Shown: piece after piece, positions 35,229 to 44,460 of the stretch
Layout of the letters: each line of letters begins with the position of its first letter
How positions within the stretch are numbered: position 1 is the first letter of the stretch
Source of the DNA: Rhodoferax sp.
Lineage (GTDB): Bacteria; Pseudomonadota; Gammaproteobacteria; Burkholderiales; Burkholderiaceae_C
Length of the DNA stretch: 64,000 nucleotides
NCBI GenBank assembly: GCA_008015235.1
Contig: SSFF01000004.1
Coordinates: forward strand, 186,001-250,000
Reading direction: 5' to 3'
Notes under the pieces: generated by a model
The model's database searches: none
What the model was told of the DNA's origin: nothing
Seen by the model: the letters and a program-made list of their open reading frames with translations, nothing else
Translations under genes and position numbers: made by a program

Positions 35229-36140
35229 TCAACCCGGAACATGGTCTGTGGGGTATTTCCAGAGATCCTTGAGCAGGTAGTTCATGGGCAGATTCAGTGT
35301 GCGGTTGTTGGGGGGTATGGGCTGCATGAACCAGCGTTCAAACAGGGCGTGGATTCCGTGTGAGCGGATCAGGCGCTTCATCTCGTTGTCGACGATGTTT
35401 TTGAACTCGGGGTCGTTCTTGTTCAGGACGATGGCCAGTGGTTCGATGGTCAGAAACTTGCCGATGACCTTGAGCTTCGATGGGTCCGGTCGCCCTGCTG
35501 CGAGGCCGTAGAGCAGCACATCGTCCATCACAAAAGCGTCGGATTCGCCCGACTCCACCATCTCGACCGCCTTGGCGTGATCGGGGGCTTCCAGGATTTG
35601 CAAACCCAGCAAGAGTTCGTTGTTGGAGCGTGCAACCACCTTCAGGGGCGTGGTGCCTTGTGTGGAGACAATCTTCTTGCCTTTGAAGTTGCCCAGCTGT
35701 GTCGCCTTGGAGTCCGCGCGCACCAGCAGGCGTGCTCCGGCGATGTAGTGGGGAATGGTGAAGGCCACTTTCTCGCGACGTTCGGCATTGTTGGTGGTGG
35801 AGCCGCATTCCAGGTCTGCCTTGCCTTCTTCAATGACGCTCAGACGGTTGCTGGGTGTGACCTGCAGGTACTTGGTGGCAAGCTTGGGCAGGGCCAGATG
35901 CTGACCGACGGCTTCGGCCAGTTTGTGGCAGAGATCCATGGCATAGCCGACGGGTTTTTGATTCTGGTCGACATACGAAAAAGGCACGGACGACTCACGG
36001 TGCGCCAGTGTGATGGTGCCCGTGGCCTTGATGCGCTCAATGACTGGCCCCGCCGCAGCGCTTGCAGGGGCCAACAAGGGCAGACCGAGCAGAGCGGGCG
36101 CCAGCAGGCGCAACAGGCGCGAAACCTTGTCGTATGGCAT
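35229..36140 (-). CDS. Second GltI-like substrate-binding protein
   Basis: The protein has 303 residues from MPYDKVSRLL. A signal peptide ends near APASAAAG. It shares the GltI plan (LAHRESSVPFSYVDQNQKPVGYAMDLC; ADLECGSTTNNAERREKVAF; GTTPLKVVARSN; SDAFVMDDVLLYGL; RWFMQPIPPNN), but the usual QNRIPLVQNG stretch is SNRLSVIEEG, so ligand preference may differ. It is probably transcribed with the flanking paralogues; the gaps are 61 and 20 bases. Confidence 0.9.
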   Translation of the reverse strand: MPYDKVSRLLRLLAPALLGLPLLAPASAAAGPVIERIKATGTITLAHRESSVPFSYVDQNQKPVGYAMDLCHKLAEAVGQHLALPKLATKYLQVTPSNRLSVIEEGKADLECGSTTNNAERREKVAFTIPHYIAGARLLVRADSKATQLGNFKGKKIVSTQGTTPLKVVARSNNELLLGLQILEAPDHAKAVEMVESGESDAFVMDDVLLYGLAAGRPDPSKLKVIGKFLTIEPLAIVLNKNDPEFKNIVDNEMKRLIRSHGIHALFERWFMQPIPPNNRTLNLPMNYLLKDLWKYPTDHVPG

Positions 36141-36160
36141 GGATGACTCCGGGGTGGAAT

Positions 36161-37057
36161 TCAGTTCAAAGGGGCGTCGCTGGGATTGCGGAAAAGTTCC
36201 AGCAAGTGCGCAGGGGGTGGCCAGTTGAGGTTGATCCCTTTGGGCGGAATCGGGCTTTGGAACCACTTTCGGTAAATCTTCAGGGCCTCACCCGATTGCA
36301 TCAAGCCCACAAGACTGCGGTCCACGACGGCCTTGAAACCGGAGTCGCCCTTGCGGAACATACAGGCATAGACTTCGTTGGACATGGGTTGCCCGACCAC
36401 CGCCCAGTCGGAGGGCTTTTCCGATTTGGCTTGCAGGCCGTACAGCACGGCATCGTCCATCAGGAAAGCGACAGCGCGTCGGCTTTGCAACTGGGCAAAG
36501 GCTTCGCCATGGTCGGTCGCGGTCACGATGTTGAAGCGCTGCCCGTGGGTCTGCTGGTACAGCAACAGCTGGCGCTCGCTGGTGGTGCCTGCCGTGACCA
36601 GCACCGGCTGGCCCCGCAGGTCGCTGAGTTCATGGATACCCGAGTTGGCGCGGGTCAGCAACCGCGAGCTGGTCTGGAAGATGGAGACCGAGAAACCCGC
36701 CTGGCGATCCCGCTCGCGGTTGTGTGTGGTGGATCCGCACTCCAGATCAATGGTCCCATTCTGGACCAGGGGAATGCGGTTCTGGGAAGTGACGGGGATG
36801 AGGCGGATGGTGATGGCAGGCAGGCGCAATTCCTTGCGTACGCTCTCGACCACCGCCACCATCAGATCGTGGGAATAGCCCACCACTTGCTTGCGTGCGT
36901 CGTAATACGAGAAAGGCACCGATGACTCGCGGTGCCCCAGATTGATCGTGCTGGTGCGTGCAATTTTCTGCAGCGTTTCGCTGACAACCGGCTCGGCATG
37001 GGCCATGGCAGCCAAGGGCAGCAACAGGGTGATGGTGAGGGTGCGCAACATGGTCAT
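36161..37057 (-). CDS. Third GltI-like substrate-binding protein, first gene of the operon
   Basis: The protein has 298 residues with a signal peptide (LRTLTITLLLPLAAMAHA). GltI-type blocks: NLGHRESSVPFSYYDARKQVVGYSHDLM, TSQNRIPLVQNGTIDLECGS, VTAGTTSERQLLLY, VAFLMDDAVLYGL, KWFQSPIPPKG. The start may also be the methionine two codons later. A consensus sigma-54 promoter lies 24 bases upstream, so this gene leads the transcript through the other two binding proteins and gltJKL, and perhaps into the two-component genes. Confidence 0.9.
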   Translation of the reverse strand: MTMLRTLTITLLLPLAAMAHAEPVVSETLQKIARTSTINLGHRESSVPFSYYDARKQVVGYSHDLMVAVVESVRKELRLPAITIRLIPVTSQNRIPLVQNGTIDLECGSTTHNRERDRQAGFSVSIFQTSSRLLTRANSGIHELSDLRGQPVLVTAGTTSERQLLLYQQTHGQRFNIVTATDHGEAFAQLQSRRAVAFLMDDAVLYGLQAKSEKPSDWAVVGQPMSNEVYACMFRKGDSGFKAVVDRSLVGLMQSGEALKIYRKWFQSPIPPKGINLNWPPPAHLLELFRNPSDAPLN

Positions 37058-37080
37058 AGGCGTCGAATGGCCGAACCATT

Positions 37081-37096
37081 TGCAATACCTGTGCCA
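37081..37096 (-). promoter_or_regulatory. Sigma-54 (RpoN) -24/-12 promoter
   Basis: On the minus strand TGGCACAGGTATTGCA matches the consensus TGGCACR-N4-TTGCW at every position. It directs transcription into the binding-protein/glt operon. The only sigma-54 activator in the window is the DctD/AauR-like regulator at the end of that same run. Confidence 0.88.
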
Positions 37097-37136
37097 TTTC
37101 GGGTAAACCCATAAAGTGGGACATAAAGAGGCCCAC

Positions 37137-37230
37137 TTCCGACCGGAAAACGCGGTTTTCAGCGCCAGAACATCGTCTGGTTGAACGGAAATCCGACCGT
37201 GACAATGGCGCAGATACGGAAATCCGACCG
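37137..37230. promoter_or_regulatory. Three upstream activator dyads for the sigma-54 promoter
   Basis: Two exact 15-base direct repeats ACGGAAATCCGACCG (37185-37199 and 37216-37230) each contain the palindrome CGGA-AA-TCCG and are 31 bases apart, about three helical turns. A third palindromic site, TTCCGACCGGAA, lies at 37137-37148. They sit roughly 50-150 bases upstream of the sigma-54 promoter, where enhancer-binding proteins of the DctD class bind. Confidence 0.7.
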
Positions 37231-37241
37231 AATGCGGGGTG

Positions 37242-39836
37242 CTAGGTGCGCTGCAGCCCCTTGAGCCGGTACAGCGCTTCCAGTGCCTCGCGTGGGCTCA
37301 GCGCATCGGGGTCGATGGTCGCCAGTGCGGCCTCCACGGGGCTGGGCCCGAGGCTCACTTCCTCGGGTGGCGGCGCAAACAGGTCGACCTGTGCACGGGT
37401 GGCATCGGCTTGGGATTCGAGCGCCTGCAAGGTGTTGCGGGCCTGGTTGACCACGGAGGCCGGCATGCCGGCCAGGCGCGCCACGTGGATACCGTAGCTC
37501 TTGCTGGCCGGTCCCGGCTCGATGGCGTGCAGGAACACGATGTCGCGCCCGCTCTCGGCGGCGCTCACGTGCACGTTGATGGCACCATGGTGCGTGGCCG
37601 GAAATTCGGTCAGCTCGAAATAGTGGGTGGCAAACAGCGTGAAGGCCTGGGTCTTGTCGTGCAGCTGGGTGGCAATGGCACTGGCCAGCGCCAGGCCGTC
37701 GAAGGTGCTCGTGCCGCGCCCGATCTCGTCCATCAGCACCAGGCTGTGTGGGGTGGCGCTGTTCAGTATCTGTGCGCCTTCCAGCATCTCCAGCATGAAG
37801 GTGGACTGGGCGTTGGCCAAGTCGTCGGCGGCGCCGATGCGGGTGTGGATGGCGTCGATCGGTCCCAGGCGGCAGGCCGTGGCCGGAACAAAAGAGCCCA
37901 TGCTGGCCAGCAGCACGATGACGGCGATCTGGCGCATGTAGGTCGACTTACCGCCCATGTTGGGGCCGGTAATGACCTGCATGCGCTGCTTGCTGGAGAG
38001 TCGCGTGTCGTTGGCAATGAAGCCACCACTGCTTGCTAAAGCCAGGCGCGCCTCCACCACCGGATGGCGGCCCTGCGTGATGTCGATGCAGGGTTCTTTC
38101 ACGAACTGCGGCGCGGCCCAGTTCAGGGTGAGCGCGCGCTCGGTCAGGGCGCACAGCGCGTCCAATGCGGCCAGAGCGCGGGCAAAGCGTGTGAGCACTG
38201 GCACAAAGTCCTGCAATTGGTCCAGCACCTGCTCGTACAGCCACTTTTCGCGCGCCAGTGCGCGTTCCTGGGCGGAGAGCGCTTTGTCCTCGAAGGCTTT
38301 CAGCTCGGGCGTGATGAAACGCTCGGCGTTCTTCAATGTCTGGCGGCGCCGGTAGTCTTCGGGCACCTTGTCCAGCTGCCCCTGCGTGACTTCGATGTAG
38401 AAGCCGTGCACTTTGTTGAACTGCACCTTCAGGTTGGCAATGCCGCTGCGGGCGCGCTCGCGCTGCTCCAGGTCCAGCAGGAAGTTGTCGCAGTTCTCGG
38501 AGATGGCGCGCAGCTCGTCGAGCTCGACGTCAAAGCCGGTGGCGATGACACCGCCGTCGCGCACCAGCACTGAAGGCTCGGGCTGAATGGCTGCGTGCAG
38601 CAGCTGGGCGCAGCCGGGGGGCGGCTGCAGCTCTGCGGAAATATGGGTTAAATAGGCATCCAGCCCGCGTGGAATATGTGCAATCAGCTCCTGTTTTTGT
38701 AGCGTTTGCATGAGCCCCACGAGTTCGCGCGGGCGCGCCTGGCGCAGCGCAATGCGCGCCGTGATGCGCTCCACGTCGGCGCTGCCCTTGAGCTGGGCGC
38801 GCAGGTCTTCCCAGGCATGACCCTGGCCCAGTGCACCGATGGCGCCCAGGCGTTGCTGGGCCTCGCTGCGGTCCCGGCGTGGCTCCAGCAGCCAGCGCTT
38901 GAGCGTGCGGCTGCCCATGCCGGTCATGCAGGTGTCCAGCAGGGAAAAGAGGGTGGGGCTGTCTTCACCGCGCAGGGTCTGCACCAGCTCCAGGTTGCGC
39001 CGGGTGGTGGCGGGCAGGTCGATGAGTTCGTCGCTGCGCTGCACGCGCACGCTGTGCACGTGCGAGAGCGTGCGCCCCTGGGTGTGGCTGGCGTAGGCCA
39101 GTAGGGCGCTGGCGGCGGCGTGGGCTTGGGGCAGGTCCTGCGCCTGCCAGGGCGCCAGGCTGGCGGCCTTGAGCTGTTCCAGCAGTGTGCGCAGGCCCAA
39201 GGCGGCGTCGAACTGCCATTCGGGGCGCAGCACCAGCGCGGCACTGGTCGCTCCCAGCACGGCACGCATGCGAGCTTCAAAGGCCGGGGTCACACCAGCG
39301 CTGAACAGCACTTCACCGGCACCGATGCGGGCCAGCCATTCGGGCAAGGCGTCGCTGGCGCATTCGGTCAAAAATACTTCGCCCTGGGTCACGCTCATCC
39401 AGGCCAGGCCGCAGGTATTGCGTGCCCCCTGGTGCACGGCCAGCAGCAGGGCTTCGGACTTGTCGTTGAGCAGTTCCAGGTCGGTCAGCGTGCCGGGGGT
39501 GACGACACGCACCACCTTGCGCTCGACCGGGCCTTTGCTAGTTGCCACGTCGCCCACCTGCTCGCAGATGGCCACCGATTCGCCGAGCTTGATGAGCCGG
39601 GCCAAGTAGGTTTCGACCGAGTGGAAAGGCACGCCAGCCATGACCACCGGCTGCCCGGCCGACTGCCCGCGCGTAGTGAGCGTGATGTTGATCAGGCGCG
39701 AGGCCTTTTCGGCGTCGGCGTAGAACAGCTCGTAGAAATCCCCCATGCGGTAGAACAGCAGGGTGTCGGGGTAGTCCGCCTTCAGGGCCCAGTACTGGGC
39801 CATCATGGGGGTGTGTTGCAGGGCCGGTTCGCTCAT
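37242..39836 (-). CDS. mutS: DNA mismatch repair protein MutS
   Basis: The protein has 864 residues from [16 protein letters not shown]; an in-frame TTG-type start 30 bases upstream is possible. The mismatch-binding domain carries the Phe-X-Glu motif in [10 protein letters not shown]. The C-terminal ATPase has Walker [14 protein letters not shown] and Walker [17 protein letters not shown]. It recognises mismatches after replication and recruits MutL. Between the core-lever segments (residues ~376-396), the peptide [20 protein letters not shown] is encoded by copy D of the dispersed repeat, replacing a variable linker without breaking the frame. Confidence 0.98.
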   Translation of the reverse strand: MSEPALQHTPMMAQYWALKADYPDTLLFYRMGDFYELFYADAEKASRLINITLTTRGQSAGQPVVMAGVPFHSVETYLARLIKLGESVAICEQVGDVATSKGPVERKVVRVVTPGTLTDLELLNDKSEALLLAVHQGARNTCGLAWMSVTQGEVFLTECASDALPEWLARIGAGEVLFSAGVTPAFEARMRAVLGATSAALVLRPEWQFDAALGLRTLLEQLKAASLAPWQAQDLPQAHAAASALLAYASHTQGRTLSHVHSVRVQRSDELIDLPATTRRNLELVQTLRGEDSPTLFSLLDTCMTGMGSRTLKRWLLEPRRDRSEAQQRLGAIGALGQGHAWEDLRAQLKGSADVERITARIALRQARPRELVGLMQTLQKQELIAHIPRGLDAYLTHISAELQPPPGCAQLLHAAIQPEPSVLVRDGGVIATGFDVELDELRAISENCDNFLLDLEQRERARSGIANLKVQFNKVHGFYIEVTQGQLDKVPEDYRRRQTLKNAERFITPELKAFEDKALSAQERALAREKWLYEQVLDQLQDFVPVLTRFARALAALDALCALTERALTLNWAAPQFVKEPCIDITQGRHPVVEARLALASSGGFIANDTRLSSKQRMQVITGPNMGGKSTYMRQIAVIVLLASMGSFVPATACRLGPIDAIHTRIGAADDLANAQSTFMLEMLEGAQILNSATPHSLVLMDEIGRGTSTFDGLALASAIATQLHDKTQAFTLFATHYFELTEFPATHHGAINVHVSAAESGRDIVFLHAIEPGPASKSYGIHVARLAGMPASVVNQARNTLQALESQADATRAQVDLFAPPPEEVSLGPSPVEAALATIDPDALSPREALEALYRLKGLQRT
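38648..38707 (+). repeat. Dispersed palindromic repeat, copy D (inside mutS)
   Basis: AGGCATCCAGCCCGCGTGG, then ATATGTGCAATCAGCTCC and TTTTTGTAGCG. It is wholly inside mutS and read in frame from the minus strand. Confidence 0.85.
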
Positions 39837-39922
39837 ATTGTTACCAAGTCTAACAAGGCTCTGCACTGCGGAAAGTTTGACGCTACAGTAGGCCCAGCGA
39901 GCTGATTTTGGAAGGAGACCTT

Positions 39923-40429
39923 ATGCAAATTTCGACTCGGTTGGCACGCGCCATCCATACCGGTGTGCTGTTGGCCTTTGTGGTGGGCAGCATGGGGGCG
40001 CAGGCCGGCAAACCCGAATGGGCCGGGCAGGGCCATGACAAGAAGGGCCACCAGGAAGAAGAACAGGGCCGTGCGCCCGCATCGGTGCAAACGTCCGGTG
40101 GAGGCAGTCTGTCCATCAACATCGGTTTTGGCACACAACAGCAGCGTGCCGCCCAGGACTACTACGGCGCTCAGGCCCGTGCAGGCAAATGCCCGCCCGG
40201 TCTGGCGAAAAAGAACAACGGCTGCCTGCCGCCGGGGCAGGCCAAGAAGTGGCAAAAAGGCCATGCCCTGCCGCGCGATGTGCAGTACTACCCGGTGCCC
40301 AATGAGCTGGTGGTGCGCATGGGTGTGCCGCCCGCTGGCTACAAGTATGTGCGGGTGGCGGGTGATATCTTGATGGTGGCGGTGGGTACCATGATGGTGG
40401 TCGATGCCATCGAAGACCTGATGCGCTGA
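39923..40429 (+). CDS. RcnB/CigR-like periplasmic protein
   Basis: The protein has 168 residues from ATG 39923 (AAGGAG at 39912-39917). A signal peptide ends near AQA-G. The conserved pattern GLAKKNNGCLPPGQAKK..., then YYPVPNELVVRMGVPPAGYKYVRVAGDILMVAVGTMMVVDAIEDL, is that of RcnB/CigR-type proteins: a short soluble domain ending in a hydrophobic tail. RcnB modulates nickel/cobalt export in E. coli; CigR affects virulence in Salmonella. Neither role can be assigned here. It is divergent from mutS. Confidence 0.78.
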   Translation: MQISTRLARAIHTGVLLAFVVGSMGAQAGKPEWAGQGHDKKGHQEEEQGRAPASVQTSGGGSLSINIGFGTQQQRAAQDYYGAQARAGKCPPGLAKKNNGCLPPGQAKKWQKGHALPRDVQYYPVPNELVVRMGVPPAGYKYVRVAGDILMVAVGTMMVVDAIEDLMR

Positions 40430-40533
40430 TATCGTTGATTTGTGTCAAGCGCTTTGGCGCATAAGGCATTACAGTGTGAGGCGGGCACTGCGGTCTTGGC
40501 GGTGCATGACAAACACACAGGAAAGATTGCACC

Positions 40534-42075
40534 ATGGGCCGTGTTGCTACCCGCCGGATCTGGATACAACTGTTGACCACCATCGCCGTCGCGTTGACGG
40601 TGGTATGGGCCGGCGTCATCGTGTGGCAAGGCTACACCGCACGTGCGGCGGCCTTGTCGCAGGCCGAGGAATTTTCGGTGTCCATGCACGATGCGACCAT
40701 GGCCGGTCTTACCGGAATGATGGTCACGGGCACGGTGGCGCAGCGCGATGTCTTTCTCGACCAGGTCAAGCAACTCGGCTCGATCCGCGATGTGCGTGTC
40801 CTGCGTGGCGAAGGGGTCAGCAAGGTGTTTGGCCCTGGATCGGCCAAGGATGTGGGCAACCCGGATGCCATTGAACAGGAAGTCCTGAACACCGGAAAAC
40901 CCGTCATCCGGGTGGAGAAGGAAGCCAACGGCAACGAGTACATGCGTGCCGTGCGTCCGGCGCTGGCGTCCAAGGACTACCTCGGCAAGGACTGCACCAG
41001 CTGCCACCAGGTGCCTGAAGGCACGGTGCTGGGCACGGTGAGCATGAAGGTGTCGCTGGACCATGTGAATGCACAGTTGGCCGAGCAGCGCTGGAAATCC
41101 ATCCTCGCGGCCATCTTCACCAGCATTCCCGTGCTGATGCTGATTTATCCCTTCATCCACAAGGTGGTCACGGTGCCGCTGTCCCGTGGGGTGTCGGCAG
41201 CACGGCGCATTGCGTCGGGTGATCTGACCCAGGAAATCGAAGTCAACTCCAGCAACGAAGTGGGGGAGTTGCAGCAGGCACTGAAGGACATGAACCAGAG
41301 CCTGATCGGTATCGTGTCGCAGGTGCGTGGTGGCACCGACACCATTTTCATTGCCAGCCGCGAAATTGCGGCCGGCAATACCGACCTCTCGGAACGCACC
41401 GAAATGCAGGCCGGTACCCTGGAGAAAACCGCCCAGGCCATGCAGCAGCTGACCGGTACCGTGAACCAGAATGCCGAAAATGCCCGCCGTGCCAACGAAC
41501 TGGCCGCGTCGGCGTCCGACGTGGCGGTGCGCGGTGGTCAGGCGGTGGCCCAGGTAGTGGACACCATGGAATCGATCAACACCGCTTCACGCAAGATCGA
41601 GGACATCATTGGCGTGATCGACGGCATTGCGTTCCAGACCAACATCCTGGCGCTCAATGCTGCGGTGGAAGCAGCCCGCGCTGGCGAGCAGGGCCGCGGT
41701 TTTGCCGTGGTGGCACAAGAGGTGCGCGCCCTTGCCGGTCGCAGCGCGGCGGCGGCCCGCGAGGTCAAGCAACTGATCGACGAGTCGGTCAGCAAGGTCG
41801 AGGCCGGTGGCGCCCAGGTGCACCAGGCCGGTGCCACCATGGACGAGATCGTGCAGAGCATCCGCCATGTGGCTGAGATCATGGGCGAAATTGCCAATGC
41901 CACGAGCGAACAGACCGCCGGCATCGCCCAGGTCAACAACTCCATTTCGGAAATGAACGCTGTCACCCAGCAGAACGCCGCCATGGTGGAACAGGCAGCC
42001 GCAGGTGCTCAGCAGCTGCAGGACCAGGCCGGTAACCTCGAACGCGTGGTCAACACCTTCAAGATCGCGTCCTGA
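40534..42075 (+). CDS. Methyl-accepting chemotaxis protein with a c-type haem motif
   Basis: The protein has 513 residues. TM1 is at ~10-33. A periplasmic domain (34-190) contains C154-T-S-C-H158, the covalent haem c attachment motif, in the context [21 protein letters not shown]2 is at ~190-212, then HAMP ([23 protein letters not shown]), then the signalling hairpin whose tip is [54 protein letters not shown]. The C-terminus lacks an NWETF-type receptor tail. A haem in the sensor suggests redox, oxygen or NO sensing rather than amino-acid binding. Confidence 0.92.
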   Translation: MGRVATRRIWIQLLTTIAVALTVVWAGVIVWQGYTARAAALSQAEEFSVSMHDATMAGLTGMMVTGTVAQRDVFLDQVKQLGSIRDVRVLRGEGVSKVFGPGSAKDVGNPDAIEQEVLNTGKPVIRVEKEANGNEYMRAVRPALASKDYLGKDCTSCHQVPEGTVLGTVSMKVSLDHVNAQLAEQRWKSILAAIFTSIPVLMLIYPFIHKVVTVPLSRGVSAARRIASGDLTQEIEVNSSNEVGELQQALKDMNQSLIGIVSQVRGGTDTIFIASREIAAGNTDLSERTEMQAGTLEKTAQAMQQLTGTVNQNAENARRANELAASASDVAVRGGQAVAQVVDTMESINTASRKIEDIIGVIDGIAFQTNILALNAAVEAARAGEQGRGFAVVAQEVRALAGRSAAAAREVKQLIDESVSKVEAGGAQVHQAGATMDEIVQSIRHVAEIMGEIANATSEQTAGIAQVNNSISEMNAVTQQNAAMVEQAAAGAQQLQDQAGNLERVVNTFKIAS

Positions 42076-42081
42076 TGCCTA

Positions 42082-42100
42082 CGCCAGCCTCAAGCTGGCG
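42082..42100. terminator. Hairpin between convergent MCP and pfkA genes
   Basis: CGCCAGC-CTCAA-GCTGGCG, a perfect 7-bp stem between the two stop codons. No long T-run follows, so strength is uncertain. Confidence 0.5.
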
Positions 42101-42110
42101 CAAAACCTAT

Positions 42111-43223
42111 TCAGTCGCCGAAGCTGATGCCCAGGTCGCGCCCGGTCTGCAGGGTGTCGCTGTCCATGGGCACGGCTTTCATGCGCCCGGCCACTTCGTC
42201 CAGGCGGACGTAGTTCACGTTCGGAAACGCCAGCGCCACCATTACGCCGGACATACCCGCCTCCAGCGCACGCACGGCGGCGGTGCCAAAGCGCAGCGAG
42301 GCCAGGCGGTCAAAGGATGTGGGGCTGCCGCCGCGCAGCAGGTGGCCCAGCACCACGGTGCGCGCATCCTTGCCGGTACGCTGGGCCAGTTGGGCCGCCA
42401 CCTGCTCGCCAATGCCGCCCAGGCGCTCGGCATGGCCGATTTCGGCCGCATGGGCCACGGCGCGCGTGCCGTGCGCGGGTTGCGCGCCTTCGGCCACAAC
42501 GATCAGCGAGTACAGCCGACCCTGGGCGTCGCGTGCCTTGATCTTGTCGGCCAGCTTGTCGATGTCGTAGGGAATTTCGGGAATCAGGATGCCGTGGGCA
42601 CCGCCTGAAATTCCAGCATGCAGTGCAATCCAGCCGGCATAGCGGCCCATCACTTCCACCACCATCACGCGGTGGTGGCTCTGGGCCGTGCTGTGCAGCC
42701 GGTCCAGGCAGTCGGTGGCGAAGGAGACGGCGCTGTCGAAGCCGAAGGTGGTGAAGGTCTTGTCGAGGTCGTTGTCGATGGTCTTGGGCACGCCCACCAC
42801 CGGCAGGCCCTTCTTGTGCAGGGCGTCGGCAATGGTCAGCGAGCCGTCGCCGCCAATCGACACCAGGGCGTCGATGCCCTGGGCCTTGAACCAGCCCAGC
42901 AGTTCGTCGGAGCGGTCGGTGTCCTTTAGGCTGCCGTCGGGCTGCGCGACCGGGTAGTGGAACGGGTTGCCCTTGTTGGTGGTGCCGATGATGGTGCCGC
43001 CCAGGTGGGCAATGCCGCGCACCACGTCCGGAGTCAGCGGCAGGGTGCCGCCTTGCGGGTAATGTTCGGGCTGCAGGATGCCGGTAAAGCCATCGCGGAT
43101 GCCCACGCATTCCCAGCCGCGGTTGTGGGCTGCCATTACGACCGCACGGATGACGGCGTTCAGGCCTGGTGCATCGCCGCCTCCAGTGCTGATGGCAATG
43201 CGGCGTATGGTGGTTTTTGTCAT
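42111..43223 (-). CDS. pfkA: 6-phosphofructokinase
   Basis: The protein has 370 residues from MTKTTIRRIAIST with GGAGAG upstream. It phosphorylates fructose 6-phosphate. Motifs: STGGGDAPGLNAVIRA (nucleotide loop), SIGGDGSLTIADAL, GVPKTIDNDLDKTF (catalytic Asp), VEVMGRYAGWIALHAGI and LGHLLRGGSPTSFDR. GGDGS, with glycine at the position that is aspartate in PPi-dependent enzymes, points to ATP as donor. The lysine in PKTIDND is the residue found in PPi-type and group III enzymes, so the donor is not certain. Many Comamonadaceae lack a standard glycolytic PFK. Confidence 0.92.
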   Translation of the reverse strand: MTKTTIRRIAISTGGGDAPGLNAVIRAVVMAAHNRGWECVGIRDGFTGILQPEHYPQGGTLPLTPDVVRGIAHLGGTIIGTTNKGNPFHYPVAQPDGSLKDTDRSDELLGWFKAQGIDALVSIGGDGSLTIADALHKKGLPVVGVPKTIDNDLDKTFTTFGFDSAVSFATDCLDRLHSTAQSHHRVMVVEVMGRYAGWIALHAGISGGAHGILIPEIPYDIDKLADKIKARDAQGRLYSLIVVAEGAQPAHGTRAVAHAAEIGHAERLGGIGEQVAAQLAQRTGKDARTVVLGHLLRGGSPTSFDRLASLRFGTAAVRALEAGMSGVMVALAFPNVNYVRLDEVAGRMKAVPMDSDTLQTGRDLGISFGD

Positions 43224-43268
43224 GGGTCTCTCCTTGCTGCTTGGAAGCATATGCCATTTTGCCCTCTT

Positions 43269-43313
43269 GCCCGCATAAAATGGGCGTAAACAGCTCCCAG
43301 ATTGATAGCAAGA
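43269..43313 (+). repeat. Dispersed palindromic repeat, copy E (partial)
   Basis: GCCCGCATAAAATGGGCGTA then AACAGCTCCCAGATTGATAGC. It lacks the left end of the family and forms most of the 96-base gap between the divergent pfkA and nagZ starts, so it must carry or adjoin their promoters. Confidence 0.6.
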
Positions 43314-43319
43314 CAGACC

Positions 43320-44423
43320 ATGAACTTCCACGCCCCCCTTATCATCGACATCGCCGGTACCACCCTGAGCAAGGTAGACCGCCAGCGCCTGAAATCGCCC
43401 CTGGTCGGGGGCCTGATCCTGTTTGCCCGCAACTGGCAAAACCGCGAACAGCTCAGCGCCCTGTGCCGTGACATCAAGAAGGTACGCAAGGACCTGCTCA
43501 TCTGCGTCGACCACGAAGGTGGCCGTGTGCAGCGTTTCAAGACCGACGGCTTCACCCACCTGCCGCCCATGCGGGCACTGGGTGAGATGTGGATGGCTGC
43601 GCAGGCTGGTACCACTGCGGCCAAAAAAGCGGGTCCGCTGGATGCCACCAATGCCGCCACCGCCTGCGGCTATGTGCTCGGTGCCGAGTTGCGCGCCTGC
43701 GGGGTGGACATGAGCTTCACCCCGGTGCTCGACCTCGACTACGGTGAAAGTGGCGTCATCGGCGACCGTGCCTTTGCCCGCGATCCGCGTGTGGCCAGCC
43801 TCTTGGCCAAGAGCCTCATGCAGGGCCTGCTGCAAAGCGGCATGGCCAACTGCGGCAAGCACTTTCCCGGCCACGGTTTTGTCAAGGCCGATTCGCACAC
43901 CGAAATCCCCGTGGACAAGCGCAGCCTCAAGGCCATCCTGGCTGACGATGCAGCCCCCTACCGCTGGCTCAGCCACAGCCTCACCAGCGTCATGCCGGCC
44001 CACGTGATCTACCCCAAGGTGGACAGCCGCCCGGCTGGGTTCTCCAGCCGCTGGCTCAATGACATCCTGCGCGGACAGCTCGGCTTTACCGGGGCCATCT
44101 TCAGCGACGACCTGTCCATGGAAGGGGCACGTCGCCTGGACGGCGCCGTGGTGAGCTACACCGATGCCGCCGTGGCGGCACTCAATGCCGGTTGCGACTT
44201 GGTGCTGCTGTGCAACCAGTCGGTGCCCAATGCCGTGGGCGGTGGCCTGGCGGTGGATGAACTCATTGCCGGACTCACCGAAGCCCAGCTGAAAGGCCGT
44301 TGGACTGCCAGCGATGCCAGCGAGCTGCGCCGTCAGGCATTGCTGCCCAGCACGTCCGCCCCCGAGTGGGATGCCTTGATGGTGCAGCCGGCCTATATGC
44401 AGGCCATGGATTGGGTCCTGTAG
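43320..44423 (+). CDS. nagZ: Beta-N-acetylhexosaminidase NagZ
   Basis: The protein has 367 residues from MNFHAPLIIDIAGTTL; an in-frame TTG at 43302 lies inside the repeat and is unlikely. Family GH3 cytoplasmic enzyme that removes GlcNAc from muropeptides in peptidoglycan recycling. LICVDHEGGRVQR, the substrate-loop NCGKHFPGHGFVKADSH with the catalytic Asp/His pair, and GAIFSDDLSMEGA carrying the nucleophile aspartate are all present. It overlaps nothing and has its own start region. Confidence 0.96.
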   Translation: MNFHAPLIIDIAGTTLSKVDRQRLKSPLVGGLILFARNWQNREQLSALCRDIKKVRKDLLICVDHEGGRVQRFKTDGFTHLPPMRALGEMWMAAQAGTTAAKKAGPLDATNAATACGYVLGAELRACGVDMSFTPVLDLDYGESGVIGDRAFARDPRVASLLAKSLMQGLLQSGMANCGKHFPGHGFVKADSHTEIPVDKRSLKAILADDAAPYRWLSHSLTSVMPAHVIYPKVDSRPAGFSSRWLNDILRGQLGFTGAIFSDDLSMEGARRLDGAVVSYTDAAVAALNAGCDLVLLCNQSVPNAVGGGLAVDELIAGLTEAQLKGRWTASDASELRRQALLPSTSAPEWDALMVQPAYMQAMDWVL

Positions 44424-44460
44424 TCCAGGCGCGCACCTGCCCGGTTGCAGGACCAGACGC

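Noticed and set aside
37185..37230. Direct repeats upstream of the glt operon as an insertion-sequence end
   Set aside because: No transposase or target duplication is nearby; spacing, palindromy and a sigma-54 promoter next to them fit activator sites better.
43302..43319. Upstream TTG start for nagZ
   Set aside because: It lies in the dispersed repeat and adds residues not expected in the family; ATG 43320 fits.
43224..44003. N-terminal extension of the phosphofructokinase frame to 44003
   Set aside because: The open frame runs antisense through nagZ; the conserved start with a good ribosome site is at 43223.
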